Positions 9,506-18,610 of a stretch of 64,000 nt of DNA are shown piece by piece. A program made the position numbers and the translations under genes. Origin of the DNA: Kiritimatiellia bacterium (GTDB lineage: Bacteria > Verrucomicrobiota > Kiritimatiellia > WLWN01); assembly GCA_012103575.1 (NCBI GenBank), contig WLWN01000001.1, positions 1,988,538 to 2,052,537 on the forward strand, written 5' to 3'. The notes under the pieces are model-generated. The model had not been told where the DNA came from. It saw nothing but the letters and a program-made list of their open reading frames with translations, and ran no database searches. Within the stretch, counting starts at the first letter, position 1. Each line of letters opens with the position of its first letter.

Positions 9506-10159
9506 ATGATCGCCATCATTGATTATGGGATGGGAAACTTGGGAAGCGTGAAAAATGCATGCGCCTTTTTGGGTCTTCCTGCAGAAATTATTCAAACTCC
9601 AGAACGATTAGAAGCATGTGATGCAGTCATTCTTCCTGGTGTAGGAGCTTTTGGCGATTGTATGCGGCATCTTAGCGACTATGGTTTTGTTGAACCTATT
9701 CGAACGTGGCTCGATGAAGGGAAGCCTTTTTTAGGGATCTGTTTAGGACTACAAGTTCTTTTTGAAACCAGTGAAGAATCACCGGAAGTGAAAGGATTAA
9801 GTATATTTCCTGGAACCGTAAAAAAGTTTAGGCCAAACAATGTTTTGAAAGTTCCCCAAATGGGATGGAACAGTGTGTGTCAAGTGCAGAAAAAATGTCC
9901 TTTATTTAAGGGCCTTCCAGACGAAACGTACTTTTATTTTGTCCATTCATATTATGTTGATTGTTCGGAGGCTAATTGGATTGCTGGAACAACTGAGTAT
10001 GGTCTAGAATATACTTCTGTGATATGGAAAGACCATATAATGGCCGCACAATTTCACCCTGAAAAAAGTCAAAAATGGGGGTTAGCGATGTTAAAAAATT
10101 TTGCGGCATGGGTTAGAGAGCCGGTAAAATTTTCCGGTATTGAACCCTCCTTTTCGTAA
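9506..10159 (+). CDS. hisH: Imidazole glycerol phosphate synthase, glutaminase subunit
   Basis: A 217-residue class I glutamine amidotransferase. It releases ammonia from glutamine and channels it to HisF. The triad is visible: Cys in FLGICLGLQ (about residue 80), and His and Glu in AAQFHPEKSQ near residues 188-190. The N-terminal IIDYGMGNLGSVKNA and the PQMGWN loop are typical. Length is normal, with a few extra C-terminal residues. The partner gene hisF and also hisA, hisI, hisG are not in the window after hisH, so the cluster is split. The 250 bases after it hold no gene I can support. Confidence 0.95.
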   Translation: MIAIIDYGMGNLGSVKNACAFLGLPAEIIQTPERLEACDAVILPGVGAFGDCMRHLSDYGFVEPIRTWLDEGKPFLGICLGLQVLFETSEESPEVKGLSIFPGTVKKFRPNNVLKVPQMGWNSVCQVQKKCPLFKGLPDETYFYFVHSYYVDCSEANWIAGTTEYGLEYTSVIWKDHIMAAQFHPEKSQKWGLAMLKNFAAWVREPVKFSGIEPSFS

Positions 10160-10409
10160 ACTCGGGGAGAACACTAAATCGATAAAGTGTACGAGTCAGT
10201 GTATGATGAAGAATATATAGATCTTCGGGAAAACGAGTTCCCCAAACGTGCTTATCTTAATCCATTGGGTCTATACCCTATAAACAGGATGACCACGAAA
10301 AACGTAAAAATAATCTAACGAAGCGGGCCGCAACCAAAAGAAAGAAAAAAAAGATTTTTGCACATAGATCACACGAATTTTCACGGATGAAGAAAGAATA
10401 AACAGTCCT

Positions 10410-10796
10410 ATGGCATCATACATTGAAAGAGTTTACGAAGTAGGGGAGAAGCAAGCGGATGAATACCGCGTGCTCGTCGACAGGATCTGGCCAAGAGGGA
10501 TCAAGAAAAAGGAGCTAGATCTGGATGAATGGCTCAAAGAAATCGCCCCCAGTAACGAACTGCGTAAATGGTTTGGACATGATTCCGGGAAATGGAAGCC
10601 ATTCAAAACTCAATATCTCGAAGAACTCATCATATTGCACAGAATCCAACTCTCGCGACTCGCTGGCATTTCCAGACAATCAAGGCTCATGTTACTCTAT
10701 TCGGCAAAAGACATTCAGCATAATCAGGCTATCGTCATCCAAGAAGCCATACTAAATGCCCCCCCATCAAATGAAGAATGTGAGAGGGTAAAATGA
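10410..10796 (+). CDS. DUF488 family protein
   Basis: A 128-residue protein matching DUF488 (YeaO-like). It has RVYEVGEKQADEYRVLVDRIWPRGI at the N-terminus, WLKEIAPSNELRKWFGHD in the centre, and LMLLYSAKDIQHNQAIVIQEAI near the end. The function of the family is not established. It stands alone between the his cluster and a palindromic mobile element that begins 36 bases after its stop, so anything once downstream is now separated. Confidence 0.88.
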   Translation: MASYIERVYEVGEKQADEYRVLVDRIWPRGIKKKELDLDEWLKEIAPSNELRKWFGHDSGKWKPFKTQYLEELIILHRIQLSRLAGISRQSRLMLLYSAKDIQHNQAIVIQEAILNAPPSNEECERVK

Positions 10797-10832
10797 AGAA
10801 AATCATAAAAGAAGTTTCTAGTTACTAAAATA

Positions 10833-10995
10833 CCTGGATCCGTCAGTTAAACGTGGGATTTCTGTGCGAAGGCTTTGGAGGCAAAAGGTTGCAAAAAAAC
10901 GCAGGCGCACCCGCTGGGTGCGTCGAGGCTTTTTTGTAATTCCTTTTGGCCCAAATGGTTCGTGCAGAAAACCGCGTTTAACTGACGGATCCAGG
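10833..10995. mobile_element. Palindromic MITE, copy 1 (163 bp) with terminator-like core
   Basis: Ends are CCTGGATCCGTCAGTTAAACG and its complement (the first 14 bases match the IS1380 ends in this window except at one position). The two halves are near complements over the full length. The core is a GCGCACCC-GCT-GGGTGCG hairpin flanked by a T-run on each strand. AAATA lies directly left and again one base beyond the right end. Two related copies lie at 31698 and 41320. No coding capacity. Confidence 0.85.
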
Positions 10996-11002
10996 GAAAT
11001 AA

Positions 11003-11326
11003 ATGCATCAATACATTATTACTTATCTAGGCGGAGATAAGCCATCTAGCCCAGAGGAAGGCAAGCAACATATGTCGAAATATAGAGCTTGGTTCTCCTC
11101 ATTGGGCAATTCAGCAGTTAGTCCTGCTAATCCGCTTAAGAATACGAGCACAGTAAACTCTGATGGGACTACTACCACTGGAGGCACAACGTTAATGTCT
11201 GGTTTCACAATCATTGAAGCTGATTCTATGGAGGCGACACTGTTGATTGCAAAGGGTTGCCCTTTTCTTGATATTGGCGGTTCACTTGAGGTGTCAGAAT
11301 TAATACAGATGCCAGGCCAAAAATAA
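11003..11326 (+). CDS. YCII-related domain protein
   Basis: A 107-residue protein of the YCII/DGPF type: MHQYIITYLGG at the start, PEEGKQHMSKYRAWFSSLG, then a C-terminal half with MSGFTIIEADSMEATLLIAKGCPFL and GSLEVSEL. Family members are small ferredoxin-like proteins and some are enzymes; no specific reaction can be assigned. The MITE ends 7 bases upstream of the ATG. Its final AGG together with the next bases forms an AGGGA Shine-Dalgarno-like site, so the element appears to have replaced the original leader. Transcription must arise inside the element or read through it. Confidence 0.8.
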   Translation: MHQYIITYLGGDKPSSPEEGKQHMSKYRAWFSSLGNSAVSPANPLKNTSTVNSDGTTTTGGTTLMSGFTIIEADSMEATLLIAKGCPFLDIGGSLEVSELIQMPGQK

Positions 11327-11485
11327 AGATAAGAATCGAATGAGAGGAATTTAGACAGGATTAACAGGATGGCTAAAGTACGATTCTTCTCAGTAGGAAA
11401 AGATAATCTGAGAATGAATTTAAAATAGTCATAGCAAACCATATGCTAATACTAAACGCTAAGGTCTGATCCTATTTCTTTTCTA

Positions 11486-12055
11486 TTAATAGAGAGATTG
11501 TTCAACAACGATTCGGTAAAACCAAGGGCCTTTATTGGTGGCGGTAGAATCTGTATACGCATTCACGGGGGGAGTGCCGGCAATACCGTTTTGTAAAACC
11601 GTAAAGGTTCCAGTGACCAAATTTGTCGAAAGCTACACGAAATAGGAAACATTGGTTTCACCGGTCCATGAGGTCTTGTATCCGACTATGCTTTGATCAG
11701 CGGCAGTCATTATTTTTAGCGATGAACTTGGGTCGACTGGATCTGTGCCGCTGGCTTGTTTGTCGATATCATTGACCCCATCCTGATCACTGTCAGAAGT
11801 AGCTGTAGCTGCTGTTATACTTCCAAAATTAGAGACCTCCCAATTGTCATCGAGGCTGTCCGCGTCAGCATCAAAAATCGACCGAACTCGTTTTAGGTTA
11901 TGGGCGTTGTCATACTGGTATAGAATGGATCCGTTATTATAAGTTACGGCTTTCAACCTATGATTGTTGTCGTACGTATACGTGATCGTTTGGGCAAGAA
12001 GGCTCGCTCCTATTATAGTAATGGCAACAATAAGTCCGCTTATTCGTTTTAGCAT
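11486..12055 (-). pseudogene. Short secreted YD-repeat / calcium-loop protein with an internal stop
   Basis: Residues 1-21 are a signal peptide. Two YD-type repeats follow (ITYTYDNNHRLKAVTYNNG, ILYQYDNAHNLKRV), then acidic calcium-loop repeats (DADADSLDD, SDSDQDGVNDIDK). A TAG at 11633-11635 interrupts the frame after NVSYFV. The same frame then continues LSTNLVTGTFTVLQNG, TPPVNAYTDS and PWFYRIVVEQ to a TAA at 11486. The segment after the stop resembles the C-terminus of the metalloprotease at 32061, so the original protein was about 189 residues. It is either a nonsense pseudogene or a readthrough product. Confidence 0.7.
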
Positions 12056-12280
12056 GAGCCTCCCTTTCTAGTTCCAATGTTTAATTTCTCATGATCCGAA
12101 TTGTAAATTTAGAATAAAGAAATAAAAACCTGAAAAGTAAAAGGTTCATTTATTTTTGGCTCTTGGAAAACTATTTATTCTGCGTGTAGCATCGACGCTA
12201 TATTGCCAAACTATGTTGAAGATTTACTTGTTGGTTTCAACACTGGAGAATCTTCCTTTTATTCCCCTCGTTATCTTCTA

Positions 12281-13051
12281 TCAGGCAGCTTTGCTTTGAG
12301 GCGTTTGACTTACTATAGCATTTACAACGGTATTTGCTGAATCTGTTAGTATAATCGTATTGGAGGCTGATGTTCCCGTAACCGATGCAGAATATGTCGA
12401 GAGCTCATTATCCGTTCCAGTGATAAGTAAGAAGGCCCCTAAGGATGATGAACTGAGACTCCAGCTATATGGAGGGACTCCACTCGAAGCAGTAAATGTA
12501 ATTGAGTTTGTGGTGTCAGATAAGGTGGCAAATGATGGCACTATGTTAAGAGAACTTACCGTTGCATTTGTTGTCACAGTCACAACTGCATTAGTAGGTA
12601 CGGTTGCGGTTCCAAAAACAGGGGAAAAAAGGGCCGGTTCTGTCCAGGTTCCTTCCATGGTTGAAGTGGTTCCACTAATAGTAAAGGTTCCTGCGATGGT
12701 TCCTTGTGCTCCCGCGGTTGTCATTCCGTTTAACATAAATGTAGCAATCGTTCCGTCTTCTTGACTGATGGTCCCCCTGAAAATGTTTCCATTATTATCA
12801 ACGGCCTCCAAGTTATCACCGGTTTGTATAATGTTCATGTTAGAGATTGGGTTTCCTGTATTTTGTCGGACTAGCGGATTTGAAATGGGGTTGCCCGTAT
12901 AAAACCCTGAGACCCGAATACTAACGCTTCGGATGATGCTTTCGCCAGAATTTCCCGAGCATCCAACATGGATACAAGCAAGGAAAATGGCAAGGAAGGC
13001 AAGGAGAGAAAGAGGTAATATGGATCTTTTTTTCATAGATTTATTTTTCAT
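12281..13051 (-). CDS. Secreted lipoprotein with Ig-like C-terminal half
   Basis: A 256-residue protein. The N-terminus is a lipoprotein signal: KK-rich start, hydrophobic LPLSLLAFLAIFLACI, then the lipobox HVGC with Cys at about residue 31. Thr, Ser, Gly and Asn dominate the rest. Residues 80-145 (NNGNIFRGTIS, GTIAGTFTISGTTSTMEGTWTE) resemble small beta-rich modules. Residues 165-250 look like a bacterial Ig-like domain (FTASSGVPPYSWSLSSSSLGAFL). It is probably anchored to a membrane and exposed to the periplasm or surface. No family function known. Confidence 0.6.
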   Translation of the reverse strand: MKNKSMKKRSILPLSLLAFLAIFLACIHVGCSGNSGESIIRSVSIRVSGFYTGNPISNPLVRQNTGNPISNMNIIQTGDNLEAVDNNGNIFRGTISQEDGTIATFMLNGMTTAGAQGTIAGTFTISGTTSTMEGTWTEPALFSPVFGTATVPTNAVVTVTTNATVSSLNIVPSFATLSDTTNSITFTASSGVPPYSWSLSSSSLGAFLLITGTDNELSTYSASVTGTSASNTIILTDSANTVVNAIVSQTPQSKAA

Positions 13052-13153
13052 TTCCGGGTTACGGGTCTTTTTTCTTTAAAAATACTTTAATGTTTCATTA
13101 GACACTAAAAGAAGGTTGTTGTTCAATGCAAAAAATAATCACGTTAAATCACT

Positions 13154-13699
13154 ATGAATACAGACCCTATACAAGAAATTTTGTTTACAGAGGAAGCCAT
13201 TCAAAAGCGAATCACGGAACTCGTTGGCGAAATGGTTGATGCGTGTCGAGGTGATAATGTTGTGTTGATTGGAATTCTTCGGGGAAGCTTTATATTTCTT
13301 GCCGATCTCGTTCGAGAATTGCACAAACATGGTATTCATCTTCGCATCGACTTTATGACGTTGGAAAGCTATCATGGTGGCACACAATCTACGGGAACGG
13401 TCCATATTCATATTGCGAAGGATATTAAGGTTGATGTAACAGGGGCTGACACGTTACTTATTGATGACATTTTGGATACAGGCGGCACCCTTTCTTTTGC
13501 AACACGACACCTTTTAAATAAAGGCGCTGGATCGGTGAAAACCTGCACGCTCCTAGATAAACCAAGTCGCCGTGTTATACCTTGTAAAGCAGATTATACA
13601 GGGTTTATGATTGATGATGTGTTTATTGTTGGTTATGGACTGGATTACCAGAGCTATTATCGCGAGCTTCCCTATATTGCTAAGGGGAATTTTGAGTAG
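13154..13699 (+). CDS. hpt: Hypoxanthine phosphoribosyltransferase
   Basis: A 181-residue purine salvage enzyme that joins hypoxanthine (and guanine) to PRPP to form IMP or GMP. The key motifs are VLIGILRGSFIFLADL, the flexible-loop LESYHGGTQSTG, the PRPP-binding LLIDDILDTGGTL (about residues 103-115), and the C-terminal IDDVFIVGYGLDY. The length is normal. The ATG at 13154 fits the family start, although no strong ribosome binding site is seen. It is monocistronic, followed by a 347-base intergenic region rich in hairpins. Confidence 0.94.
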   Translation: MNTDPIQEILFTEEAIQKRITELVGEMVDACRGDNVVLIGILRGSFIFLADLVRELHKHGIHLRIDFMTLESYHGGTQSTGTVHIHIAKDIKVDVTGADTLLIDDILDTGGTLSFATRHLLNKGAGSVKTCTLLDKPSRRVIPCKADYTGFMIDDVFIVGYGLDYQSYYRELPYIAKGNFE

Positions 13700-14046
13700 T
13701 CGTATTTGAAGGGGGTACTTTTATATTACATAGTTTGGAGTGCGGAAGCATAGCTTCCGCTTTGGGTTGTGGCGGAGCCACAGGGTAGTCTTCACGTTGA
13801 AGCTTTGCTTCAACCTGGAGTTTGGTCCTTTCTGATAGAGAAAAGTTATAAAAATAGACTGCAATTACGTATCTGGGAGAATTTCTTCGGGTTTTCAACA
13901 AGCCGTCGCACTCCAAAGAACGCCTAAAACGGCGCTCAAAAGGCCAAACTCGAGGTCCGCGGCGCGGGGGATGATTTTTCCTCGTATAGACAGTCGCAGA
14001 CCTTTGTTCTTTCGTCATTACTGTGCATATAGACAAACTTCCGTTT
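13700..14046. other. Intergenic region with three hairpins and facing TTTGGAGTGCG boxes
   Basis: No gene is seen. There are two perfect 8-bp hairpins with 3-base loops, GCGGAAGC/GCTTCCGC at 13742-13760 and GTTGAAGC/GCTTCAAC at 13796-13814, plus a weaker GTGGCGGAGCCAC. TTTGGAGTGCG at 13734-13744 faces its complement CGCACTCCAAA at 13907-13917, so the whole segment is a large imperfect inverted repeat. The layout resembles dispersed intergenic repeats and lacks a T-run typical of terminators. Confidence 0.6.
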
Positions 14047-17000
14047 CTACGGATCATAACCGAGATTCGGAGCGAGCCAACGTTGTATTTTTTCGACCGT
14101 CATTTTTTTTCGATTCGCATAGTCTTCCACTTGATCTTTATTAATTTTGCCAAGACCGAAGTATTGGGCGTCTGGATGAGAGAGATAAAAGCCGCTCACC
14201 GTCGATGCGGGCCATACAGCAAAGTTTTCTGTTAAGTGAATCCCCATCTCTTGCTCATGAATGTTGAGCAGCTCAAATAAAGCGGCCTTTTCGGTATGAT
14301 CGGGGCACGCGGGGTATCCAGGCGCAGGACGAATTCCTTGGTACGTTTCTTTGATAAGTTCTTCGTTAGACCATTTTTCGTCAGGCGCGTACGCCCAAAA
14401 TTCTTTTCGGACCCGTTGATGCATGTGTTCAGCAAAGGCTTCCGCCAAACGATCCGCAAGCGCTTTCAACAAAATGGAATTGTAATCATCATGAGCCGCT
14501 TCATAAATTGCGGTCTGTTTTTCTACCCCCAACCCGGCTGTAACAACGAAGGCGCCGATATAATCTTTTGTGCCCGTCTCTTTTGGCGCTAAAAAGTCGG
14601 CCAGACAAAAATTTGCGCGGTCTGTGCTTTTGACCATTTGTTGTCGGAGAAAATGAAATCGTGTTAATACATGTTCACGAGATTCATCGGTATAAATTTC
14701 GATATCATTTCCCAGCGCGTTTGCAGGAAAAAATCCGATCTGAGCATGGGCTTTTAGCGTGTTGTTCTTTAAAACTTCTTGAAGCATTTGTTGAGCATCT
14801 TGAAAGAGCTGCGTGGCCTCTGCTCCTACTCTTTCGTCTTCTAAAATGTCTGGATAGGAACCTGAAAGTTCCCAGGCGTTAAAAAAAGGAGACCAATCAA
14901 TGGACGGAACCAAAGCCTCGAAGGCATAGTCACGAAATGTTCGGGTTCCTAGGAATGAAGGGGTCGGAGATGTAAGTTGGCTCCAATCAATGACATATTT
15001 GTTCTTTTGAGCAGCTTTTAGGGAAAGCCATTTCTGGGAAGCCTGTTTATTTTGGTGTCGTTCGCGAACGGCATCATATTCTTCTTTGATTTCTTGGACA
15101 TAACCCGCCCTGTGTTTTTCGCTCAATAGATTTCCCACAACCCCTACAACGCGGGAGGCGTCGGTTACATAGATAACCGGCTCTTTGTACTGTGGATCAA
15201 TTTTTACGGCCGTATGCACTTTGGAGGTGGTGGCCCCACCAATGAGTAAAGGTATAGAAAATCTTTCGCGCTCCATTTCAGCGCCTACATGGCACATTTC
15301 GTCTAGTGATGGGGTAATCAGCCCACTCAAACCAATGATGGTGCACTCTTTTTCTTTGGCGGTTTGAAGAATCCGTGAAGAGGGAACCATGACGCCTAGA
15401 TCAATCACTTCATAATTGTTACATTGTAAAACAACGCCGACAATATTTTTGCCAATATCGTGAACATCGCCTTTGACGGTCGCCATTAAAATTTTCCCTT
15501 TTGTTTTTTGAGCGCCTTCTTTTCCTTTCTCAAAGAAAGGTTCGAGATAGGCTACGGATTTTTTCATGACACGGGCGCTTTTGACAACTTGTGGCAAAAA
15601 CATTTTTCCTGCGCCAAATAGATCGCCCACGGTATTCATCCCGTCCATTAAAGGCCCCTCGATAACATCTAACGGGCGATCCGATTGTTGACGGGCTTCT
15701 TCTGTGTCTTCGATAATAAAGTCGGTGATTCCTTTAACCAAGGCATGCGCTAACCGTTCGTTTACAGGCCGCGTGCGCCACGCAAGGCCTTTTTCTATTT
15801 TTTTCTCTTTGCCGCCAACCGTATGAGCGATTTCAAGAAGGCGCTCGGTTGCATCTGAACGGCGATTTAAGACAAGATCTTCTACGCGTTCTTTTAGCGC
15901 TGAATCCACTTCATCATAGACCACAAGCTGACCTGCATTGACAATTCCCATATCCATTCCCGCTTGAATCGTATGATAAAGAAAAACAGCGTGAATGGCC
16001 TCTCGCACAGGTTCGTTGCCCCGAAACGAGAAGGAGATGTTACTGACCCCCCCGCTAATTTTTACAAGCGGCATGAGCTCTTTGATCTGACGGGTTGCGT
16101 GAATAAAATCTATGGCGTAGTTGTTATGCTCTTCAAGGCCTGTTCCGATGGCAAATATATTGGGGTCAAAGATGATGTCTTGTGGAAGGAATCCGACCTT
16201 TTGTGTAAGGATATCATATGACCGCTTACATATTTCAACGCGTTTTTGTTGAGTATCGGCTTGACCCTTTTCGTCAAACGCCATAACGAGAACAGCGGCG
16301 CCGTAGATCCGCGCGAGGCGCGCTTGTTTCATAAAGGTTTCTTGGCCCTCTTTAAGGCTGATGGAATTTACAACACATTTACCTTGTACACATTTAAGCC
16401 CCGCTTCAAGGACGGACCATTTAGAGGAATCAAGGACAATTGGAACTTTGCTAATATCGGGTTCAGTCATCGCAAGATTTAAAAAAGTGGTCATGACGTC
16501 TTCGGACTCAAGGAGTCCTTCGTCCATGTTTATGTCGATTATTTGTGCCCCGTTTTCAACTTGTTGACGGGCTACATCTAAGGCTTCTTCGTATTTTTGT
16601 TCTTTTATGAGACGAAGGAATTTTCTGGATCCAGTTACATTGGTCCGTTCTCCAATATTCACAAAGTTGGTTTCGGGCGTGAGTGTAAACGGTTCAAGTC
16701 CACTTAAGCGTGTATAAGGGAGCAGGTCGGGTATTTCTCGGGGGGATACCTCTTGCACGGCTTGAGTAATGGCTTGGATGTGATCCGGTGTTGTTCCACA
16801 ACAACCTCCTACTATATTTAGCAATCCGCTTCGGGCGAATTCTTTAAGTACGTTGGCCATGGATTCTGGCGTTTCATCGTATCCCCCAAATTCGTTCGGG
16901 AGACCTGCGTTTGGGTGTGTGCTGACAAAGGTTCCGGCGATCCGAGACAATTCTTGGATATAAGGCCGCAAGTCTTTTGCGCCTAACGCACAGTTAAGCC

Positions 17001-17733
17001 CAATGCTGATAGGTTGAGCATGGGATACGGAGTTCCAAAAGGCTTCTGTGGTTTGTCCGGTTAGTGTCCGGCCACTGGCATCGGTAATGGTTCCAGAAAT
17101 CATAATAGGAAGACGGATATCCTGTTCTCGAAAATACTGGAGAACAGCAAAAATAGCCGCTTTTGCATTGAGCGTATCAAAGGCCGTTTCGATGAGAAGC
17201 AGGTCGCTTCCCCCGTCTACTAATCCTTGGGTTACTTCGGTATAAGCCTGAACAAGTTTGTCGAATGAGATGTTTCGAAACCCGGGATCGTTTACGTCCG
17301 GAGAAATAGATGCGGTTCGATTGGTTGGGCCCAATACGCCGGCCACAAAACGAGGTTTGTTCTGATCCTGCTTTTCTACCTCATCGGCTATCTCTCGGGC
17401 AATCTTCGCGCCTTGTTGGTTTAATTCATAGGCCAACGTTTCCATCTGATAATCCGCCATGGCAATGGAGGTTGCATTAAAGGTATTGGTTTCGATGATA
17501 TCGGCGCCTGCCTCAAGATAGGCCTTGTGAATTGAGCGAATGATATTGGGTTGAGTTAACGAAAGAAGGTCGTTATTTCCTTTTACATCACAGGGATGAT
17601 CTGAAAACTGTTTTCCTCGATAGTCTTTTTCTTCGAGTTGATGGTTTTGGATCATGGTGCCCATGGCGCCATCAAGGATTAAAATTCGTTCCTTGAGTAA
17701 TTCTATTATCAGTTGGGTTCGTTGATGTTTCAT
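14047..17733 (-). CDS. metH: Cobalamin-dependent methionine synthase
   Basis: A full-length 1228-residue enzyme that moves a methyl group from 5-methyltetrahydrofolate to homocysteine through cobalamin. Four modules are seen. The homocysteine domain has [17 protein letters not shown] and the zinc-binding [10 protein letters not shown] (residues 1-330). The pterin domain includes [13 protein letters not shown] (350-640). The B12 domain has [13 protein letters not shown] with the cobalt-ligand His (650-890). The C-terminal activation domain includes the AdoMet-binding [15 protein letters not shown] chose ATG 17733 because the longer frame to 17844 adds 37 residues that overlap tatD and do not match the family. 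It follows tatD by 85 bases on the same strand. Confidence 0.96.
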   Translation of the reverse strand: MKHQRTQLIIELLKERILILDGAMGTMIQNHQLEEKDYRGKQFSDHPCDVKGNNDLLSLTQPNIIRSIHKAYLEAGADIIETNTFNATSIAMADYQMETLAYELNQQGAKIAREIADEVEKQDQNKPRFVAGVLGPTNRTASISPDVNDPGFRNISFDKLVQAYTEVTQGLVDGGSDLLLIETAFDTLNAKAAIFAVLQYFREQDIRLPIMISGTITDASGRTLTGQTTEAFWNSVSHAQPISIGLNCALGAKDLRPYIQELSRIAGTFVSTHPNAGLPNEFGGYDETPESMANVLKEFARSGLLNIVGGCCGTTPDHIQAITQAVQEVSPREIPDLLPYTRLSGLEPFTLTPETNFVNIGERTNVTGSRKFLRLIKEQKYEEALDVARQQVENGAQIIDINMDEGLLESEDVMTTFLNLAMTEPDISKVPIVLDSSKWSVLEAGLKCVQGKCVVNSISLKEGQETFMKQARLARIYGAAVLVMAFDEKGQADTQQKRVEICKRSYDILTQKVGFLPQDIIFDPNIFAIGTGLEEHNNYAIDFIHATRQIKELMPLVKISGGVSNISFSFRGNEPVREAIHAVFLYHTIQAGMDMGIVNAGQLVVYDEVDSALKERVEDLVLNRRSDATERLLEIAHTVGGKEKKIEKGLAWRTRPVNERLAHALVKGITDFIIEDTEEARQQSDRPLDVIEGPLMDGMNTVGDLFGAGKMFLPQVVKSARVMKKSVAYLEPFFEKGKEGAQKTKGKILMATVKGDVHDIGKNIVGVVLQCNNYEVIDLGVMVPSSRILQTAKEKECTIIGLSGLITPSLDEMCHVGAEMERERFSIPLLIGGATTSKVHTAVKIDPQYKEPVIYVTDASRVVGVVGNLLSEKHRAGYVQEIKEEYDAVRERHQNKQASQKWLSLKAAQKNKYVIDWSQLTSPTPSFLGTRTFRDYAFEALVPSIDWSPFFNAWELSGSYPDILEDERVGAEATQLFQDAQQMLQEVLKNNTLKAHAQIGFFPANALGNDIEIYTDESREHVLTRFHFLRQQMVKSTDRANFCLADFLAPKETGTKDYIGAFVVTAGLGVEKQTAIYEAAHDDYNSILLKALADRLAEAFAEHMHQRVRKEFWAYAPDEKWSNEELIKETYQGIRPAPGYPACPDHTEKAALFELLNIHEQEMGIHLTENFAVWPASTVSGFYLSHPDAQYFGLGKINKDQVEDYANRKKMTVEKIQRWLAPNLGYDP

Positions 17734-17818
17734 AATCTCTGGGAGTATTAGAGTGGTAACAGATGGGATCAATAAAAAATTGCTATCTTTTTTTAGGGAT
17801 GCAAGATCGAAACTCCGG

Positions 17819-18610
17819 TTAAAGATGAAAAAGACGACGCGCATTGTCAGTGGTTATCGCCGCGATACGCTCCGATGAACAATTTCGAATGAAGGCAAGC
17901 ACTTTAGCGACCTCAACCACATGTGCAGGTTCATTGCGTGTTCCCCGATAAGGAACAGGTGCCAAATAAGGGGCATCGGTTTCAATTAAGATACGATCAT
18001 CAGGAATCGTTTGAGCAACAGCACGTATTGAGTCGGCATTTTTGAATGTGAGAAGACCGCTAAAACTAATCATGAACCCCATTCCAAGCAACGCATTCGC
18101 AAAGTCTAAAGAACCGGTAAAACAATGAAGGACCCCTATTTCATCTTCTTTACCGTTCCAGCGTGCAGTTTGATTGTTTAACAAATTCAGCGTGTCCTGG
18201 TCAGCTTCTCGGCTATGTACAATGACCGGCAAACGATGAGCATAAGCGATGTCTAACATGGCTTGAAACAGGTTTAACTGAACCTGAGCTGTATCAGGAG
18301 TATAATGATAATCTAATCCAGTTTCACCGATGGCCACGACACCTGGATCGGTGACCAGAATGTTTAATCTATCAAAATCCGGATTCGATTCGGCTTCATC
18401 TCTATCATAACCAACCGAAGCAAAAACTTTGTGAGGATATTTTTTCGCCAACTCAACAGCTGTTTGGTTGGCGAGCAAAGACCCCCCCACAGCTAACATC
18501 TGAGATACGCCATTGTCTTCAGCGCGATACACAATATCTGCGACTTCTCCGCTTTCCTCAAACGTATCAAAGTGCAAATGCGAATCTATAAACATACTAT
18601 CTTGCATCAT
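17819..18610 (-). CDS. tatD: TatD family metal-dependent hydrolase (DNase)
   Basis: A 263-residue TIM-barrel hydrolase. Metal ligands are visible in FIDSHLHFD (residues 7-15), in [10 protein letters not shown], in VIVHSREAD, in VLHCFTG and in [10 protein letters not shown]. TatD proteins act as Mg-dependent 3'-5' exonucleases in DNA repair or turnover. The start codon overlaps the stop of the TIGR03790-type gene upstream by four bases, so translation of the two is probably coupled. metH follows. The length is normal and no lesion is seen. Confidence 0.92.
   Translation of the reverse strand: MMQDSMFIDSHLHFDTFEESGEVADIVYRAEDNGVSQMLAVGGSLLANQTAVELAKKYPHKVFASVGYDRDEAESNPDFDRLNILVTDPGVVAIGETGLDYHYTPDTAQVQLNLFQAMLDIAYAHRLPVIVHSREADQDTLNLLNNQTARWNGKEDEIGVLHCFTGSLDFANALLGMGFMISFSGLLTFKNADSIRAVAQTIPDDRILIETDAPYLAPVPYRGTRNEPAHVVEVAKVLAFIRNCSSERIAAITTDNARRLFHL

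Noticed and set aside
10833..10995. The palindromes as structured RNA genes or riboswitches
   Set aside because: Identical copies lie in unrelated places and orientations, one with an exact target duplication, and one interrupts genes. A mobile element explains them better.
14047..17844. Longer MetH starting at 17844
   Set aside because: The extra 37 residues do not match the family, overlap the tatD end, and the ATG at 17733 gives the expected N-terminus.
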